DNA from: Clostridium sp. OF09-36
GTDB taxonomy: Bacteria > Bacillota > Clostridia > Lachnospirales > Lachnospiraceae
Reading direction: 5' to 3'
DNA: 64,000 nucleotides
NCBI RefSeq assembly: GCF_003481985.1
Contig: NZ_QUMD01000002.1
Location: forward strand, 62,001-126,000
Position 1 is the stretch's first letter; every line of letters begins with the position of its first letter. The notes beneath the pieces were generated by a model. The model saw nothing but the letters and a program-made list of their open reading frames with translations. It searched no databases and had not been told where the DNA came from. The position numbers were made by a program, and so were the translations under genes. Of the stretch, positions 56,395 through 64,000 are shown in pieces.

Positions 56395-57771
56395 ATGAAA
56401 CAAAAACATCTTTCTTTCAAACAGAGGCTGTTGGTAGCTGCCACCCTGTTTGGCATGTTTTTCGGTGCCGGGAATCTGATCTTTCCGGTTCATTTAGGTC
56501 AATTAGCCGGACGAAACCTGCTTCCGGCCATGATCGGTTTTATCCTGACCGCCGTTGGCATTCCGATCCTTGGTGTTGCTGCCATCGGCAACACCCATTC
56601 AGACGGCCTGCAGGCACTGGCTTCCAGGGTTGGAAAACGGTACGGCTGCTTTTTTACCTGCCTGCTCTACTTAACCATTGGTCCATGCTTTGCCATTCCA
56701 CGCTGTGCCACCACATCGTTTACGACCGGCATTGCTCCCTTGCTCGGCACTGCAGTATCCCCACGCATGGCACTGTTTCTCTTTTCTGCAGTGTTCTTTG
56801 CACTGGTACTGTTTTTTTCCCTCCGCCCCGGCAACATCACGCTCTGGATCGGAAAGATCATCAACCCGCTGTTTTTGTTTTTCCTGGCGATTCTCATTGT
56901 ATCTGCCCTGCTGCACCCGGGCGCACCGGTCTTTTCCACGGCACCCGATGCTTCCTATGAGAATGGAGCCCTGTTCCATGCACTTTCCGAAGGTTACGGC
57001 ACCATGGATGCCATTGCCGGTCTCGCTTTCGGTATCGTAGTCATTCAGGTGATCCGGCAGATGGGTGTGCAGGATGATACGGCGATTGCCAGTGAAGTGC
57101 TGCATTCCGGGATTCTGGCAGGACTCCTTATGGCCTTCATCTACATGCTGACCATCCTCATGGGCGCTCAGTCTCTCGGCTTATTCGCTGTCTCCGGAAA
57201 CGGCGGCATCGCCCTGTCCCAGATTTCCAGCCACTACCTTGGCCGGGCCGGGCTTATGATCCTGGCTGTCACCATCACCTTTGCCTGCTTAAAAACATCG
57301 ATCGGGCTGGTGACCAGTTGCTCCGAAACCTTTGAAAAAATGTTTCCGGGACGGCTTTCTTACAAAGCCTGGGCTGTACTCTTTACTGCGTTTTCTTTTC
57401 TCATTTCAAACGCAGGGCTGTCCACCATCATCCGGTATTCCGTACCGGTCCTGATGCTCATTTACCCTCCGGCCATTGCGCTGATCCTGCTGGCGCTGTT
57501 CGGGAAACAGTTTGGCCATAGCTCCAAGGTTTACTTCTGGGTTACGGTATGCACCTGGTGTGCCTCCCTGTTCGACTTTTTCAAGGCACTTCCGGCACCA
57601 CTGCAGACCACTTTGCACCTAGATGCAGCCATAAATCTGGCTGAACGCTTCCTGCCGTTTTTCAGTCTGAATCTGGGCTGGCTCCTGCCTGCTTTTCTTG
57701 GCCTCCTCATCGGGCTTTCCGCCCGGAAGCGAAATAAAAATATAACAAAAAAACTGCAGTCCTTCGCGTAA
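56395..57771 (+). CDS. brnQ: branched-chain amino acid:cation symporter
   Basis: A 458-residue polytopic membrane protein (about 12 helices) of the LIVCS family. It imports leucine, isoleucine and valine with Na+ or H+. Signatures are FGMFFGAGNLIFPVHLG near the start and GLAFGIVVIQVIRQMG. I use the ATG at 56395 behind GAGGTG rather than a TTG 18 bases upstream. It is divergent from the LysR gene. Confidence 0.92.
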   Translation: MKQKHLSFKQRLLVAATLFGMFFGAGNLIFPVHLGQLAGRNLLPAMIGFILTAVGIPILGVAAIGNTHSDGLQALASRVGKRYGCFFTCLLYLTIGPCFAIPRCATTSFTTGIAPLLGTAVSPRMALFLFSAVFFALVLFFSLRPGNITLWIGKIINPLFLFFLAILIVSALLHPGAPVFSTAPDASYENGALFHALSEGYGTMDAIAGLAFGIVVIQVIRQMGVQDDTAIASEVLHSGILAGLLMAFIYMLTILMGAQSLGLFAVSGNGGIALSQISSHYLGRAGLMILAVTITFACLKTSIGLVTSCSETFEKMFPGRLSYKAWAVLFTAFSFLISNAGLSTIIRYSVPVLMLIYPPAIALILLALFGKQFGHSSKVYFWVTVCTWCASLFDFFKALPAPLQTTLHLDAAINLAERFLPFFSLNLGWLLPAFLGLLIGLSARKRNKNITKKLQSFA

Positions 57772-57786
57772 GGCTGCAGTTTTTCG
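57748..57786 (+). terminator. brnQ terminator overlapping the stop codon
   Basis: AAACTGCAG pairs with CTGCAGTTT, followed by TTCG. The first arm and loop are the last codons of brnQ. It may also serve the converging dehydrogenase gene. Confidence 0.85.
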
Positions 57787-57790
57787 TCTT

Positions 57791-58885
57791 TTATAAACAG
57801 TTTCTTTTTTCCAGAATCTCCATTGCCTCTGCAAGCATTTCAGGTGTCACCTTGTACGGATAATGGCGGATGTCTGACATATCCGGGATCCAGGACATGC
57901 TTTCCTGCCACTGTTCCTCCGTAATCTCAATGTCATCCAGAGACACAGGGAGCTTTAAGTCCTTGTTCAACTGATAAATCTTTTCGAATTCATCCATCTG
58001 TCCGTCTACAAGCAGCAGAAGAAGCACGCCGAAGCCAACTACCTCGCCATGTAAATGACGTTTCTCAATGACCGGGTACGAGGTCAGTGCATAGAAAACT
58101 GCATGGGCAAGTCCACTGTTGTAATCCGGTGTGAAGTCCTTCGTCAGAAAGATGGAGGCAATTCCGGTCGTGACTACGATTGCAAGAACAACCTGCTCTA
58201 CCTCATAGGTGCAAAGACCTTTTTTGTGGTCCTCCAGTGCCTTGGCACCATACATAAGCAACGGGTCCCGGCACATATGGCTGGTCGCAACGCCCAGGGA
58301 AGTAAAGTGCTCCAGACGCTCATCCCGGGAAGAGATGGTTGCCTCATAGAATTTCGCATAGGTATCGCCGATGCCAGCCCACATATACTGGCTTGGTGCC
58401 TTTGCGATGATCTCCGTGTCAATGAAGGAATGCATGACCGGACGCACAAAAAAGTTTGGCTTCAGGAAGGTGCCATCGTCATTGTACATGATCGACACCG
58501 AGGTACATGCTGCACAGTTCGATGCGATCGTCGGGAACGCGAACACCGGCTTGTCATCTGTGATGCATAAGCACTTTACGGTATCGAGGGCTTTCCCACC
58601 GCCCACGCCAAATACCATATCTGCTTCGCGGTATTCCGGGCGTTCACGCAGCCTTTCTACTGTCGCATAGGTGCAGTCCTCTCCATAAATAGCTGTTCCA
58701 ATGATTTCCAGATTCGTTTTTGCCACATACTCCCGGATCTTAGCCTCTGCTGCTTTAAGTGCCCGCTTACCGCCAACGATCCAGACCTTTTTTCCATAAG
58801 ATTCACACACTAGGCCGATCTTGTCGTAGATCTTGTCTCCGATGGAATAATTTGGTAAATGTACTTCGTAATTTTCAAGCTTCAT
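57791..58885 (-). CDS. iron-containing alcohol dehydrogenase, glycerol-dehydrogenase-like
   Basis: A 364-residue cytoplasmic oxidoreductase. GVGGGKALDTVK is the NAD-binding motif, and the metal-ligand region includes the Asp near FVRPVMHSFIDTEII and the histidines in SGLAHAVFYALTSY and RHLHGEVVGFG. The fold matches glycerol dehydrogenases and the related YbdH hydroxycarboxylate dehydrogenases; I cannot choose between them. It is monocistronic with its own promoter. Confidence 0.85.
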   Translation of the reverse strand: MKLENYEVHLPNYSIGDKIYDKIGLVCESYGKKVWIVGGKRALKAAEAKIREYVAKTNLEIIGTAIYGEDCTYATVERLRERPEYREADMVFGVGGGKALDTVKCLCITDDKPVFAFPTIASNCAACTSVSIMYNDDGTFLKPNFFVRPVMHSFIDTEIIAKAPSQYMWAGIGDTYAKFYEATISSRDERLEHFTSLGVATSHMCRDPLLMYGAKALEDHKKGLCTYEVEQVVLAIVVTTGIASIFLTKDFTPDYNSGLAHAVFYALTSYPVIEKRHLHGEVVGFGVLLLLLVDGQMDEFEKIYQLNKDLKLPVSLDDIEITEEQWQESMSWIPDMSDIRHYPYKVTPEMLAEAMEILEKRNCL

Positions 58886-58932
58886 AGGCCGCTACACTCC
58901 TCTCATTCCCGTGTTTCGCAAAGCTATTTTCT

Positions 58933-58962
58933 ATTATAAACGACCCAGAAAGCTCCTGTCAA
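58933..58962 (-). promoter_or_regulatory. promoter for the alcohol dehydrogenase
   Basis: On the minus strand TTGACA, 18 bases, TATAAT. Confidence 0.75.
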
Positions 58963-59002
58963 CAACTGGCTATGGCATGGTTTCACAGCCATGGTTTTAC
59001 AT

Positions 59003-59125
59003 CTACGGTTTCATTACGCATTCAGTTATGACCTTCTTTACCCTCTGGACATCCAGAGGCTTGGCAATATGTGCATTCATGCCTGCTTCCAGGCATTTTT
59101 CTTCGTCTTCCCGGGATGCAATTTC
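59003..59125 (-). pseudogene. C-terminal remnant of a response-regulator receiver domain
   Basis: Immediately after the M20 stop codon, in the same frame, 40 codons read EIASREDEEKCLEAGMNAHI, then AKPLDVQRVKK, ending at a TAG. This is the last beta-strand and helix of a receiver domain (the AGMNAHIAKP motif with the conserved Lys). No start codon or upstream part of a receiver is present, so it is a gene fragment. It does not match the kinase at the right edge, which reads CGMNGFLSKP. Confidence 0.7.
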
Positions 59126-60070
59126 CTAAGATGCAAAAAATTCCTCCACAATAGCAGTAAATACAGCGGCACCTTCCCAGAGGACATCTTCATCCACATC
59201 GAACTTTGGGTTGTGATGGGAAACATCGGTGCCTTTTTCCGGGTTTGAGGAGCTTAAGAACATGAATGCGCCCGGAAGCTTCTGCAGATAATAGGCAAAA
59301 TCTTCTCCGCCCATGTTCGGGGCAGGTAATTTTGTGATCACCTTATCCTCCCCAAGAACTGCTTTTGCGGCCTTTGCTGCCAGGGCAGCCATTGCATCAT
59401 CGTTGATGACCGGCGGTGCCCCCCAGACCATCTCATAGTCGACGGTTCCGCCAAATACCGCAGCAGTTGCCTATGCGATCTCACCGATACGCTTAGCCGT
59501 AAACTGGCGCACCTCTTCCTCCAGCGTGCGGATCGTTCCTTCGATCACTACCTCATCCGGAATGACATTGTACTGGCTTCCTCCCTGGATCTTTCCAATA
59601 GTGAGGACCAGCGGACGGGTTGCATTCAGCTCTCTTGTGGTGATGGCCTGCAGTGCGAGCACAATATGCGCTGCAATGTTGACTGGATCGATTCCCTTCT
59701 CCGGGGTAGAGCCATGGCAGCCCTTTCCGTGTATCTTAATGAAAAACTTATCAAACGCAGCCATGCAGCAGCCCGACGGCACGATAAAAGTTCCGGCCGG
59801 AATCGTCTTATCCAGAATGGTGCCGATGTGGGTGCCAAATACCGCATCTGCGCCCTCCACGCCGCCATTTTCAATCATAACCTCTGCGCCCCTGGACTGC
59901 TCCTCTGCCGTCTGGAACATCAGGCGGACCGTACCGGCCAGCTCATCCTTATGGGCCCACAGCACCTTGCCTGCACCCAAGAGCATTGCCGTGTGGGTAT
60001 CGTGGCCGCAGGCATGCATGCAGCCCTCATGTCTGGATGCAAACGGGAGCCCGGTTGCCAACGCAGGTAT
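59126..60070 (-). pseudogene. M20 family amidohydrolase remnant
   Basis: About 310 codons matching M20 peptidases/amidohydrolases. The zinc motif MHACGHDTHTAML, the bridging TAEEQSRGAEVM and the late MGGEDFAYYL are intact. Roughly the first 85-90 residues of the family, including the usual RADMDALP segment, are absent. Homology starts at ATGLPFASRHEGC, fused in frame to an unrelated segment. A TAG stop at 59471-59473 interrupts the frame after KRIGEIA and the frame resumes directly (ATAAVFGGTVDYE), so this is a substitution, not an indel. Non-functional as sequenced. Confidence 0.75.
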
Positions 60071-60345
60071 ACCTTCCATCGGAAGTCCCTGCAGAAGCTT
60101 ATGGAGTAATGGACCTGCTCCTTTTAAGAAACCGCCAAGAAATGCTCCCATCTGCTGGTTTACTTCTTCCTCGCTCTGTTTTTTTCCTGTCTGTGCCGGT
60201 TTCACATCGCGCAGCGCTGAGGCGAGCATGGCACGCTGATCCATCGGACTGGACTTTTCAAAGTAGCCTGTCAGCACCAGCTTGAAGAATTTTCCCTGGC
60301 CCTTTGCGTTCTGCTCTAATATTTCTTCCAGCTTTTATTTTCTTT
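60062..60345 (-). pseudogene. unassigned coding fragment fused to the M20 remnant
   Basis: About 95 codons, from KLEEILEQNAKG through GYFEKSSPMDQRAMLA and GAFLGGFLKGAGPLLHKLLQ to LPMEGIP, read in frame straight into the M20 remnant. A stop codon (TAA) lies directly ahead of the first Lys, and no start codon with a ribosome site is visible. It looks like an internal piece of another gene. I could not assign the family. Confidence 0.55.
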
Positions 60346-60357
60346 TTCCGTTTTCTC

Positions 60358-60386
60358 TTTTCATTTTCACATTTCTTTAGTATACT
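60358..60386 (+). promoter_or_regulatory. possible promoter for the FKBP gene
   Basis: TTTTCA, 17 bases, TATACT, about 50 bases ahead of the start codon. Confidence 0.5.
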
Positions 60387-60435
60387 GGGATTTACTGTTT
60401 CATCTAAACTATTAAATCAACGGAGGAATACCTAT

Positions 60436-60876
60436 ATGGATACGATCACAGGACGCAATGTCGGCAAAATCTGCCGCACTCATTACAAAGGAACCTTCAA
60501 TGACGGAACCCAGTTTGATTCTTCTTATGACCGCGGTGAGCCGCTGGAATTTACCTGCGGTGCCGGTCAGATGATCAAGGGCTTTGACGCTGCTGTTGCA
60601 GATATGGAAGTTGGCGAAGTAAAAGAGATCCACCTGATGCCAGAAGAAGCATACGGCCAGCCAAACCCGGATGCTATTTTTGAAGTCGAGATTGCAGATC
60701 TTCCCGGCTCTGAGGAGCTGCAGGTAGGACAGCGCATCTATCTGGCAAACCAGAACGGCCAGCAGTTCCCGGTTTGTGTAACTGCAAAAACAGAAACCGT
60801 TATCACCTTCGACGCCAACCATGAAATGGCTGGAAAAGAGCTGAATTTCAAGATCGAGCTGGTTGAAGTGAAATAA
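60436..60876 (+). CDS. FKBP-type peptidyl-prolyl isomerase, SlyD-like
   Basis: A 146-residue folding helper. The FKBP core (THYKGTFNDGTQFDSSYDRGEPLEF, AVADMEVGEVKEIHLMPEEAYG) is split by an inserted IF domain (residues about 70-120), the SlyD layout. No histidine-rich metal tail is present. The ATG at 60436 follows GGAGG. It stands between the remnant region and the YitT gene. Confidence 0.9.
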   Translation: MDTITGRNVGKICRTHYKGTFNDGTQFDSSYDRGEPLEFTCGAGQMIKGFDAAVADMEVGEVKEIHLMPEEAYGQPNPDAIFEVEIADLPGSEELQVGQRIYLANQNGQQFPVCVTAKTETVITFDANHEMAGKELNFKIELVEVK

Positions 60877-60883
60877 TAACGAA

Positions 60884-60930
60884 AAACCATGAGCCTCCAC
60901 TTTATGCGTAAACTTCAGTGGAGGCTCATC
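60884..60930 (+). terminator. hairpin after the FKBP gene
   Basis: ATGAGCCTCCACT pairs with AGTGGAGGCTCAT. The stem is strong but no T run follows, so termination efficiency is uncertain. Confidence 0.6.
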
Positions 60931-60994
60931 GATTGCCGCACCTGTTTTCCCGTGATAAAATAGGCTGGATTATTTTGTTTTTTGGAGGTCTGTC

Positions 60995-61849
60995 ATGAAT
61001 CAACACCATAATCCTTTATCCCTGATCAAAGAGACCGCTGTTCTGACCATTGCCGTGGCCATCATCGCAGCGGCTGTTTACTTCTTTCTTCTCCCAAGCC
61101 ATGCGTCTGTCAGCAGTATTTCCGGACTTGGCATTGTACTTTCCAACTTCGTCCCGCTCTCGCTTTCCGCGATCACGATGATCTTAAACGTGTTGCTCCT
61201 CATCATCGGTTTCTTTACCTGCGGAAAAGAATTCGGCGCCAAAACTGTTTACACCAGTATTATGCTCCCCGTCTTTCTTGCCTGTTTCGAGACATTATTC
61301 CCAGAAACCGGCTCCCTGACGGACAGCCAGGAGCTTGATGTTCTCTGTTATATTCTTGTCGTAAGCATCGGATTAAGCATTCTTTTTAACCGGAACGCAT
61401 CCTCCGGCGGCCTGGATATTGTAGCCAAGATCATGAACAAGTATCTTCATATGGACCTCGGCCGGGCCATGTCCCTTTCCGGCATGTGCGTGGCACTATC
61501 CGCGGCGTTGGTCTACGACAAAAAAACCGTTGTTCTCAGTATCCTCGGTACCTATTTCAACGGCATCATCCTGGATCACTTTATTTTTAATCACAATGTA
61601 AAGCGGCGTGTCTGCATCATCACAAAAAAGGAAGAAGAACTGCGGCAATTTATTATCAATGAGCTGCACAGCGGCGCCACCATCTACGAAGCGATCGGCG
61701 CATACAACATGGAAAAGCACTACGAGATCATCACCATTGTAGATAAGAGCGAATACCAGAAGCTCATGAACTACATCAGCCGGGAGGACCCGCTCGCTTT
61801 CATTACCATCTATAATGTTTCTGATATGCGGTACCAGCCGAAACGGTGA
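60995..61849 (+). CDS. YitT family membrane protein
   Basis: A 284-residue protein with about five membrane helices in the N-terminal DUF161 region (GLGIVLSNFVPLSL..., ASSGGLDIVAKIMNKY) and a cytoplasmic DUF2179 domain at the C-terminus (RRVCIITKKEEELRQFI... EDPLAFITIYNVSDM). The function of the family is unknown; transport or a sensing role has been proposed. GGAGG precedes the start. Confidence 0.88.
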   Translation: MNQHHNPLSLIKETAVLTIAVAIIAAAVYFFLLPSHASVSSISGLGIVLSNFVPLSLSAITMILNVLLLIIGFFTCGKEFGAKTVYTSIMLPVFLACFETLFPETGSLTDSQELDVLCYILVVSIGLSILFNRNASSGGLDIVAKIMNKYLHMDLGRAMSLSGMCVALSAALVYDKKTVVLSILGTYFNGIILDHFIFNHNVKRRVCIITKKEEELRQFIINELHSGATIYEAIGAYNMEKHYEIITIVDKSEYQKLMNYISREDPLAFITIYNVSDMRYQPKR

Positions 61850-62277
61850 CGAGACAACACTACCAGTCAGTCCCTTTTTTCTTATATCTGCCAAAACAGC
61901 GAACGCGCCGTAAATGCCTTAGAAGCGTTTACGGCGCCAAAGAAGATGATGAGCTCTTTTATGCAGACCACGAATTTCTTCATATGACTGGTTATAAGAG
62001 CATGGATGAACTATTCAGGCTTACTCAAAAAAGGTTCCGCAATCTGATCCGACCAGATGAACAACAACAGATTGAAACAAGTATCTGGGAACAGATTGAC
62101 ACAGGCAATGACAATGACTATATTCACTTTCATCTTCGAAAAGCTGACGGAACTTATCTTTCCGTGCTTGATCATGGAAGAATCGTAGAAAGCCAGCAAT
62201 ACGGAAAAGTATTTTATGTATTGTTCATGGATTGGGAAGATATGCAGCTTCGTTACAGTGATAAATTTTCCGAATAA
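61846..62277 (+). pseudogene. PAS-domain fragment
   Basis: The frame from about 61920 to the stop at 62277 encodes a PAS fold: VYGAKEDDELFYADHEFLHM, NLIRPDEQQQIETSIWEQI, YLSVLDHGRIVESQQYGKVF. Such segments normally form the sensor part of Lachnospiraceae histidine kinases, but here it ends after 143 codons with no kinase. The only start is a GTG overlapping the YitT stop, with no ribosome site. The first 25 residues run through an inverted repeat (61900-61936, GCGCCGTAAA / TTTACGGCGC), likely the YitT terminator region. Probably a remnant; a stand-alone PAS protein is the alternative. Confidence 0.6.
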
Positions 62278-62279
62278 AT

Positions 62280-62328
62280 AAAAAAAACTGCTAAAAAGCT
62301 GTTAACCGAACTTCTTAGCAGTTTTTTT
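62280..62328. terminator. bidirectional terminator between the PAS fragment and the kinase
   Basis: ACTGCTAA pairs with TTAGCAGT, with A and T runs on each side. Confidence 0.8.
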
Positions 62329-62329
62329 A

Positions 62330-64000
62330 CTAATCTACCAGATTGTTTTGTAACGTACTGATCAATTCCTCTATAACAATTGGCTTGGATAAAAAGCCAT
62401 TCATACCACATTCCAGTGCTTTCTTTTTGTCTTCGTCAAAAGCATTGGCAGTCATAGCAAGGATGGTAATTCCCGCCAGCGCCGGATCAGTAAGGGCACG
62501 GATCTGCTTCGTGGCCTCATATCCGTTCATTACCGGCATCTGCACATCCATCAGCACCAGATCATAATTACATGACTTTGAATTCTTAACCTTCTCCACT
62601 GCCTCTGCCCCATTTTCTGCAGTATCAACCAGGAAGCCATATTCATTAAGGATCTCCACCGCAATTTCACTGTTCAGTTCATTATCTTCCACAAGCAGTA
62701 TGCTCTTGCCTCTGAAATCTAAGCTTGTCTCAGGAAGAACGGGATTCTCCTGCTCAGCCTGACTCTGGCCGATAGCAGTCATCAGGGTATCTCTGATATC
62801 TGACATGAACAGAGGCTTCGCACAGAATGCAGTCACCCCTGCAGCCCTGGCTTCCACTTCGATATCTGACCAGTCATAAGCAGTCATGATAATGATCGGC
62901 GTATCATCACCAAGGCTGCGGATCTGTCTGGTGACCTCAATACCATTCATATCCGGCAGACGCCAGTCAATAATATAAGCATGGAATGCATCCCCAAGCT
63001 CCATAGACTGCCTTGCACGCAGAACAGCCTCCTTACCGGAAAGTGTCCATTCCGAACGCATTCCAACCTTCACAAGCATCTTTGTCACACTGTCACAGGT
63101 ATTAAAATCGTCATCTACAACCAGAGCCTTAAGACCTTCCAGGTCTGCAATCTTCTCTATACGGTGATTCTCAGGCTGAGTCCGAAATGGCAGACGGACA
63201 ATAAATTCGGTGCCTTTCCCCTGCTCTGTCCGGACCTCAATAGTGCCACCCATCATATCCACAATATTCTTGGTGATGGCCATGCCAAGTCCTGTGCCCT
63301 GGGTTCTGCTCACAGTGGAAGTCCGCTCCCGCTCAAAAGGAGAAAAGATCTTCTGTACAAATTCCTGACTCATACCGATTCCGTTATCCTTTACCCGGAT
63401 CTCGTATAGTTCACTGCCTTTTACCGTCCCTGGATACTGTTTCATCCGGACAGATACAGTTCCGCCTGCAGGAGTAAACTTGATTGCATTGGACAGAAGA
63501 TTCAGCAGCACCTGATTCAAACGCATCTTGTCACAATAGACATCCTCATTGGTAACATCCATTGCATCCATATAAAGCTCCAGCTGTTTCGCATGGATCT
63601 GCCCGCTGATGATGGTCTTCAGATCATGAAGCACATCCGACAGACTGACCTCCGTTTCTTCCAGATGGATCTTTCCACTCTCAATCCGGCTCATATCCAG
63701 GATATCATTGATCAGTGAAAGCAGATGTTTACTGGAGGAAAGAATCTTGCCCAGATAATCCCGGACTTTTTTCTGATCATCAATATTACTTACAGCCAAT
63801 GTGGTAAAGCCGATGATCGCATTCATTGGCGTCCGGATATCGTGAGACATATTGGAAAGGAAAGTACTCTTTGCCCTGTTTGCTGTCTCCGCCGCATGGA
63901 CTGCCTCAGAAAGTGCCTGATTCATTTTCCAGTCAGCAGTACGGTCTGACATAACCAGGATGTATTTCTTTTTCCCATTTACCTCACTGCCCATTGCAAT
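62330..64000 (-). CDS. hybrid sensor histidine kinase with two receiver domains, C-terminal part
   Basis: The frame enters from beyond the right edge. The visible part has the tail of a sensor segment (KKYILVMSDRTADWK) and a HisKA domain with the phosphoacceptor His (FLSNMSHDIRTPMNAI). The HATPase domain shows the N and G boxes (KDNGIGMSQEFVQ, QGTGLGMAI). Two receiver domains follow (ALVVDDDFNTC... and ILLVEDNELNSEI with LVLMDVQMPVMNGYEA). No Hpt domain follows. The ATG at 63994 is internal, as the frame is open up to the edge. Signal and targets are unknown. Confidence 0.92.
   Translation of the reverse strand: MAMGSEVNGKKKYILVMSDRTADWKMNQALSEAVHAAETANRAKSTFLSNMSHDIRTPMNAIIGFTTLAVSNIDDQKKVRDYLGKILSSSKHLLSLINDILDMSRIESGKIHLEETEVSLSDVLHDLKTIISGQIHAKQLELYMDAMDVTNEDVYCDKMRLNQVLLNLLSNAIKFTPAGGTVSVRMKQYPGTVKGSELYEIRVKDNGIGMSQEFVQKIFSPFERERTSTVSRTQGTGLGMAITKNIVDMMGGTIEVRTEQGKGTEFIVRLPFRTQPENHRIEKIADLEGLKALVVDDDFNTCDSVTKMLVKVGMRSEWTLSGKEAVLRARQSMELGDAFHAYIIDWRLPDMNGIEVTRQIRSLGDDTPIIIMTAYDWSDIEVEARAAGVTAFCAKPLFMSDIRDTLMTAIGQSQAEQENPVLPETSLDFRGKSILLVEDNELNSEIAVEILNEYGFLVDTAENGAEAVEKVKNSKSCNYDLVLMDVQMPVMNGYEATKQIRALTDPALAGITILAMTANAFDEDKKKALECGMNGFLSKPIVIEELISTLQNNLVD

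Noticed and set aside
1..64000. CRISPR arrays, insertion sequences, prophage or a gene cluster for secondary metabolism
   Set aside because: No regularly spaced repeats, transposase or integrase motifs, phage structural proteins, or synthase modules were seen on either strand.

Overview
The window reads as a chromosomal stretch from a Gram-positive, anaerobic gut Clostridium of the Lachnospiraceae type. The basis is mid GC content, strong AGGAGG-type ribosome sites, TTGACA-17-TATAAT promoters, T-box leaders, Rex, SpoIID, a PPi-type phosphofructokinase, and lineage-typical families (DUF5662, DUF5688, DUF1540, YitT). Almost everything is housekeeping. I see no prophage, insertion sequence, CRISPR array or defence island.

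Layout. 1-8 kb (minus): a DUF5662 gene cut by the edge, hslO (Hsp33), a methyltransferase, a SEC-C protein, PPi-PFK, a SpoIID-like protein and an AI-2E-family exporter. 7.95-8.2 kb: a 6S RNA with its own promoter and terminator. 8.3-14 kb: a radical SAM protein (plus), then a SPOR amidase, an Lrp regulator, a CPBP protease and an EF-G-like GTPase (minus). 14-18.8 kb (plus): tyrA, aroA and a secreted SGNH esterase. 18.8-24.8 kb (minus): yebC, a CBS/CorC protein, mazF, alr, nnrE/D and rex. Then an ABC-F factor (plus). 27-35.7 kb (minus): a cell-wall-binding protein with a lethal-factor-like domain, rnpB, and the replication/transcription block dgt-dnaG-rpoD-trmK-nif3 followed by a TGS-uridine kinase. 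35.8-36.4 kb: four tRNAs. 36.6-38.1 kb: a diguanylate cyclase. 38-42.4 kb: infC-rpmI-rplT with a leader, DUF1540, and thrS with a T-box. 42.5-46.3 kb: a secreted glycosidase-like protein, an anchored nuclease and DUF5688. 46.3-51 kb: tmRNA, ilvE, then secG-rnr-smpB, so both trans-translation parts (ssrA, smpB) lie close together with RNase R. 51-55.2 kb: pheST with a T-box. 55.3-58.9 kb: a LysR regulator divergent from brnQ, then an Fe-alcohol dehydrogenase. 59-62.3 kb: an unusual mosaic of gene remnants around an FKBP isomerase and a YitT protein. A hybrid histidine kinase runs off the right edge.

The most important caveat for a reader is that nine genes, including essential ones (dnaG, alr), are broken by ten single-base indels, most in or beside short homopolymers. 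Each reading frame is restored exactly by one base per site. This is far more likely residual sequencing or assembly error than gene loss, so I annotate these as full-length CDSs with a frameshift note.

No clearly new biological system was found. The best leads are small scale: promoters whose -35 box sits inside a hairpin loop (infC, ssrA), a terminator-like hairpin inside the lrp leader, an operator-like palindrome over the ilvE promoter, two families of short palindromic intergenic elements, a tRNA-Leu with anticodon AAG, a degenerate lethal-factor-like domain, a micro-ORF coupled to an antitoxin-less mazF, and the remnant mosaic at 59-60.3 kb.
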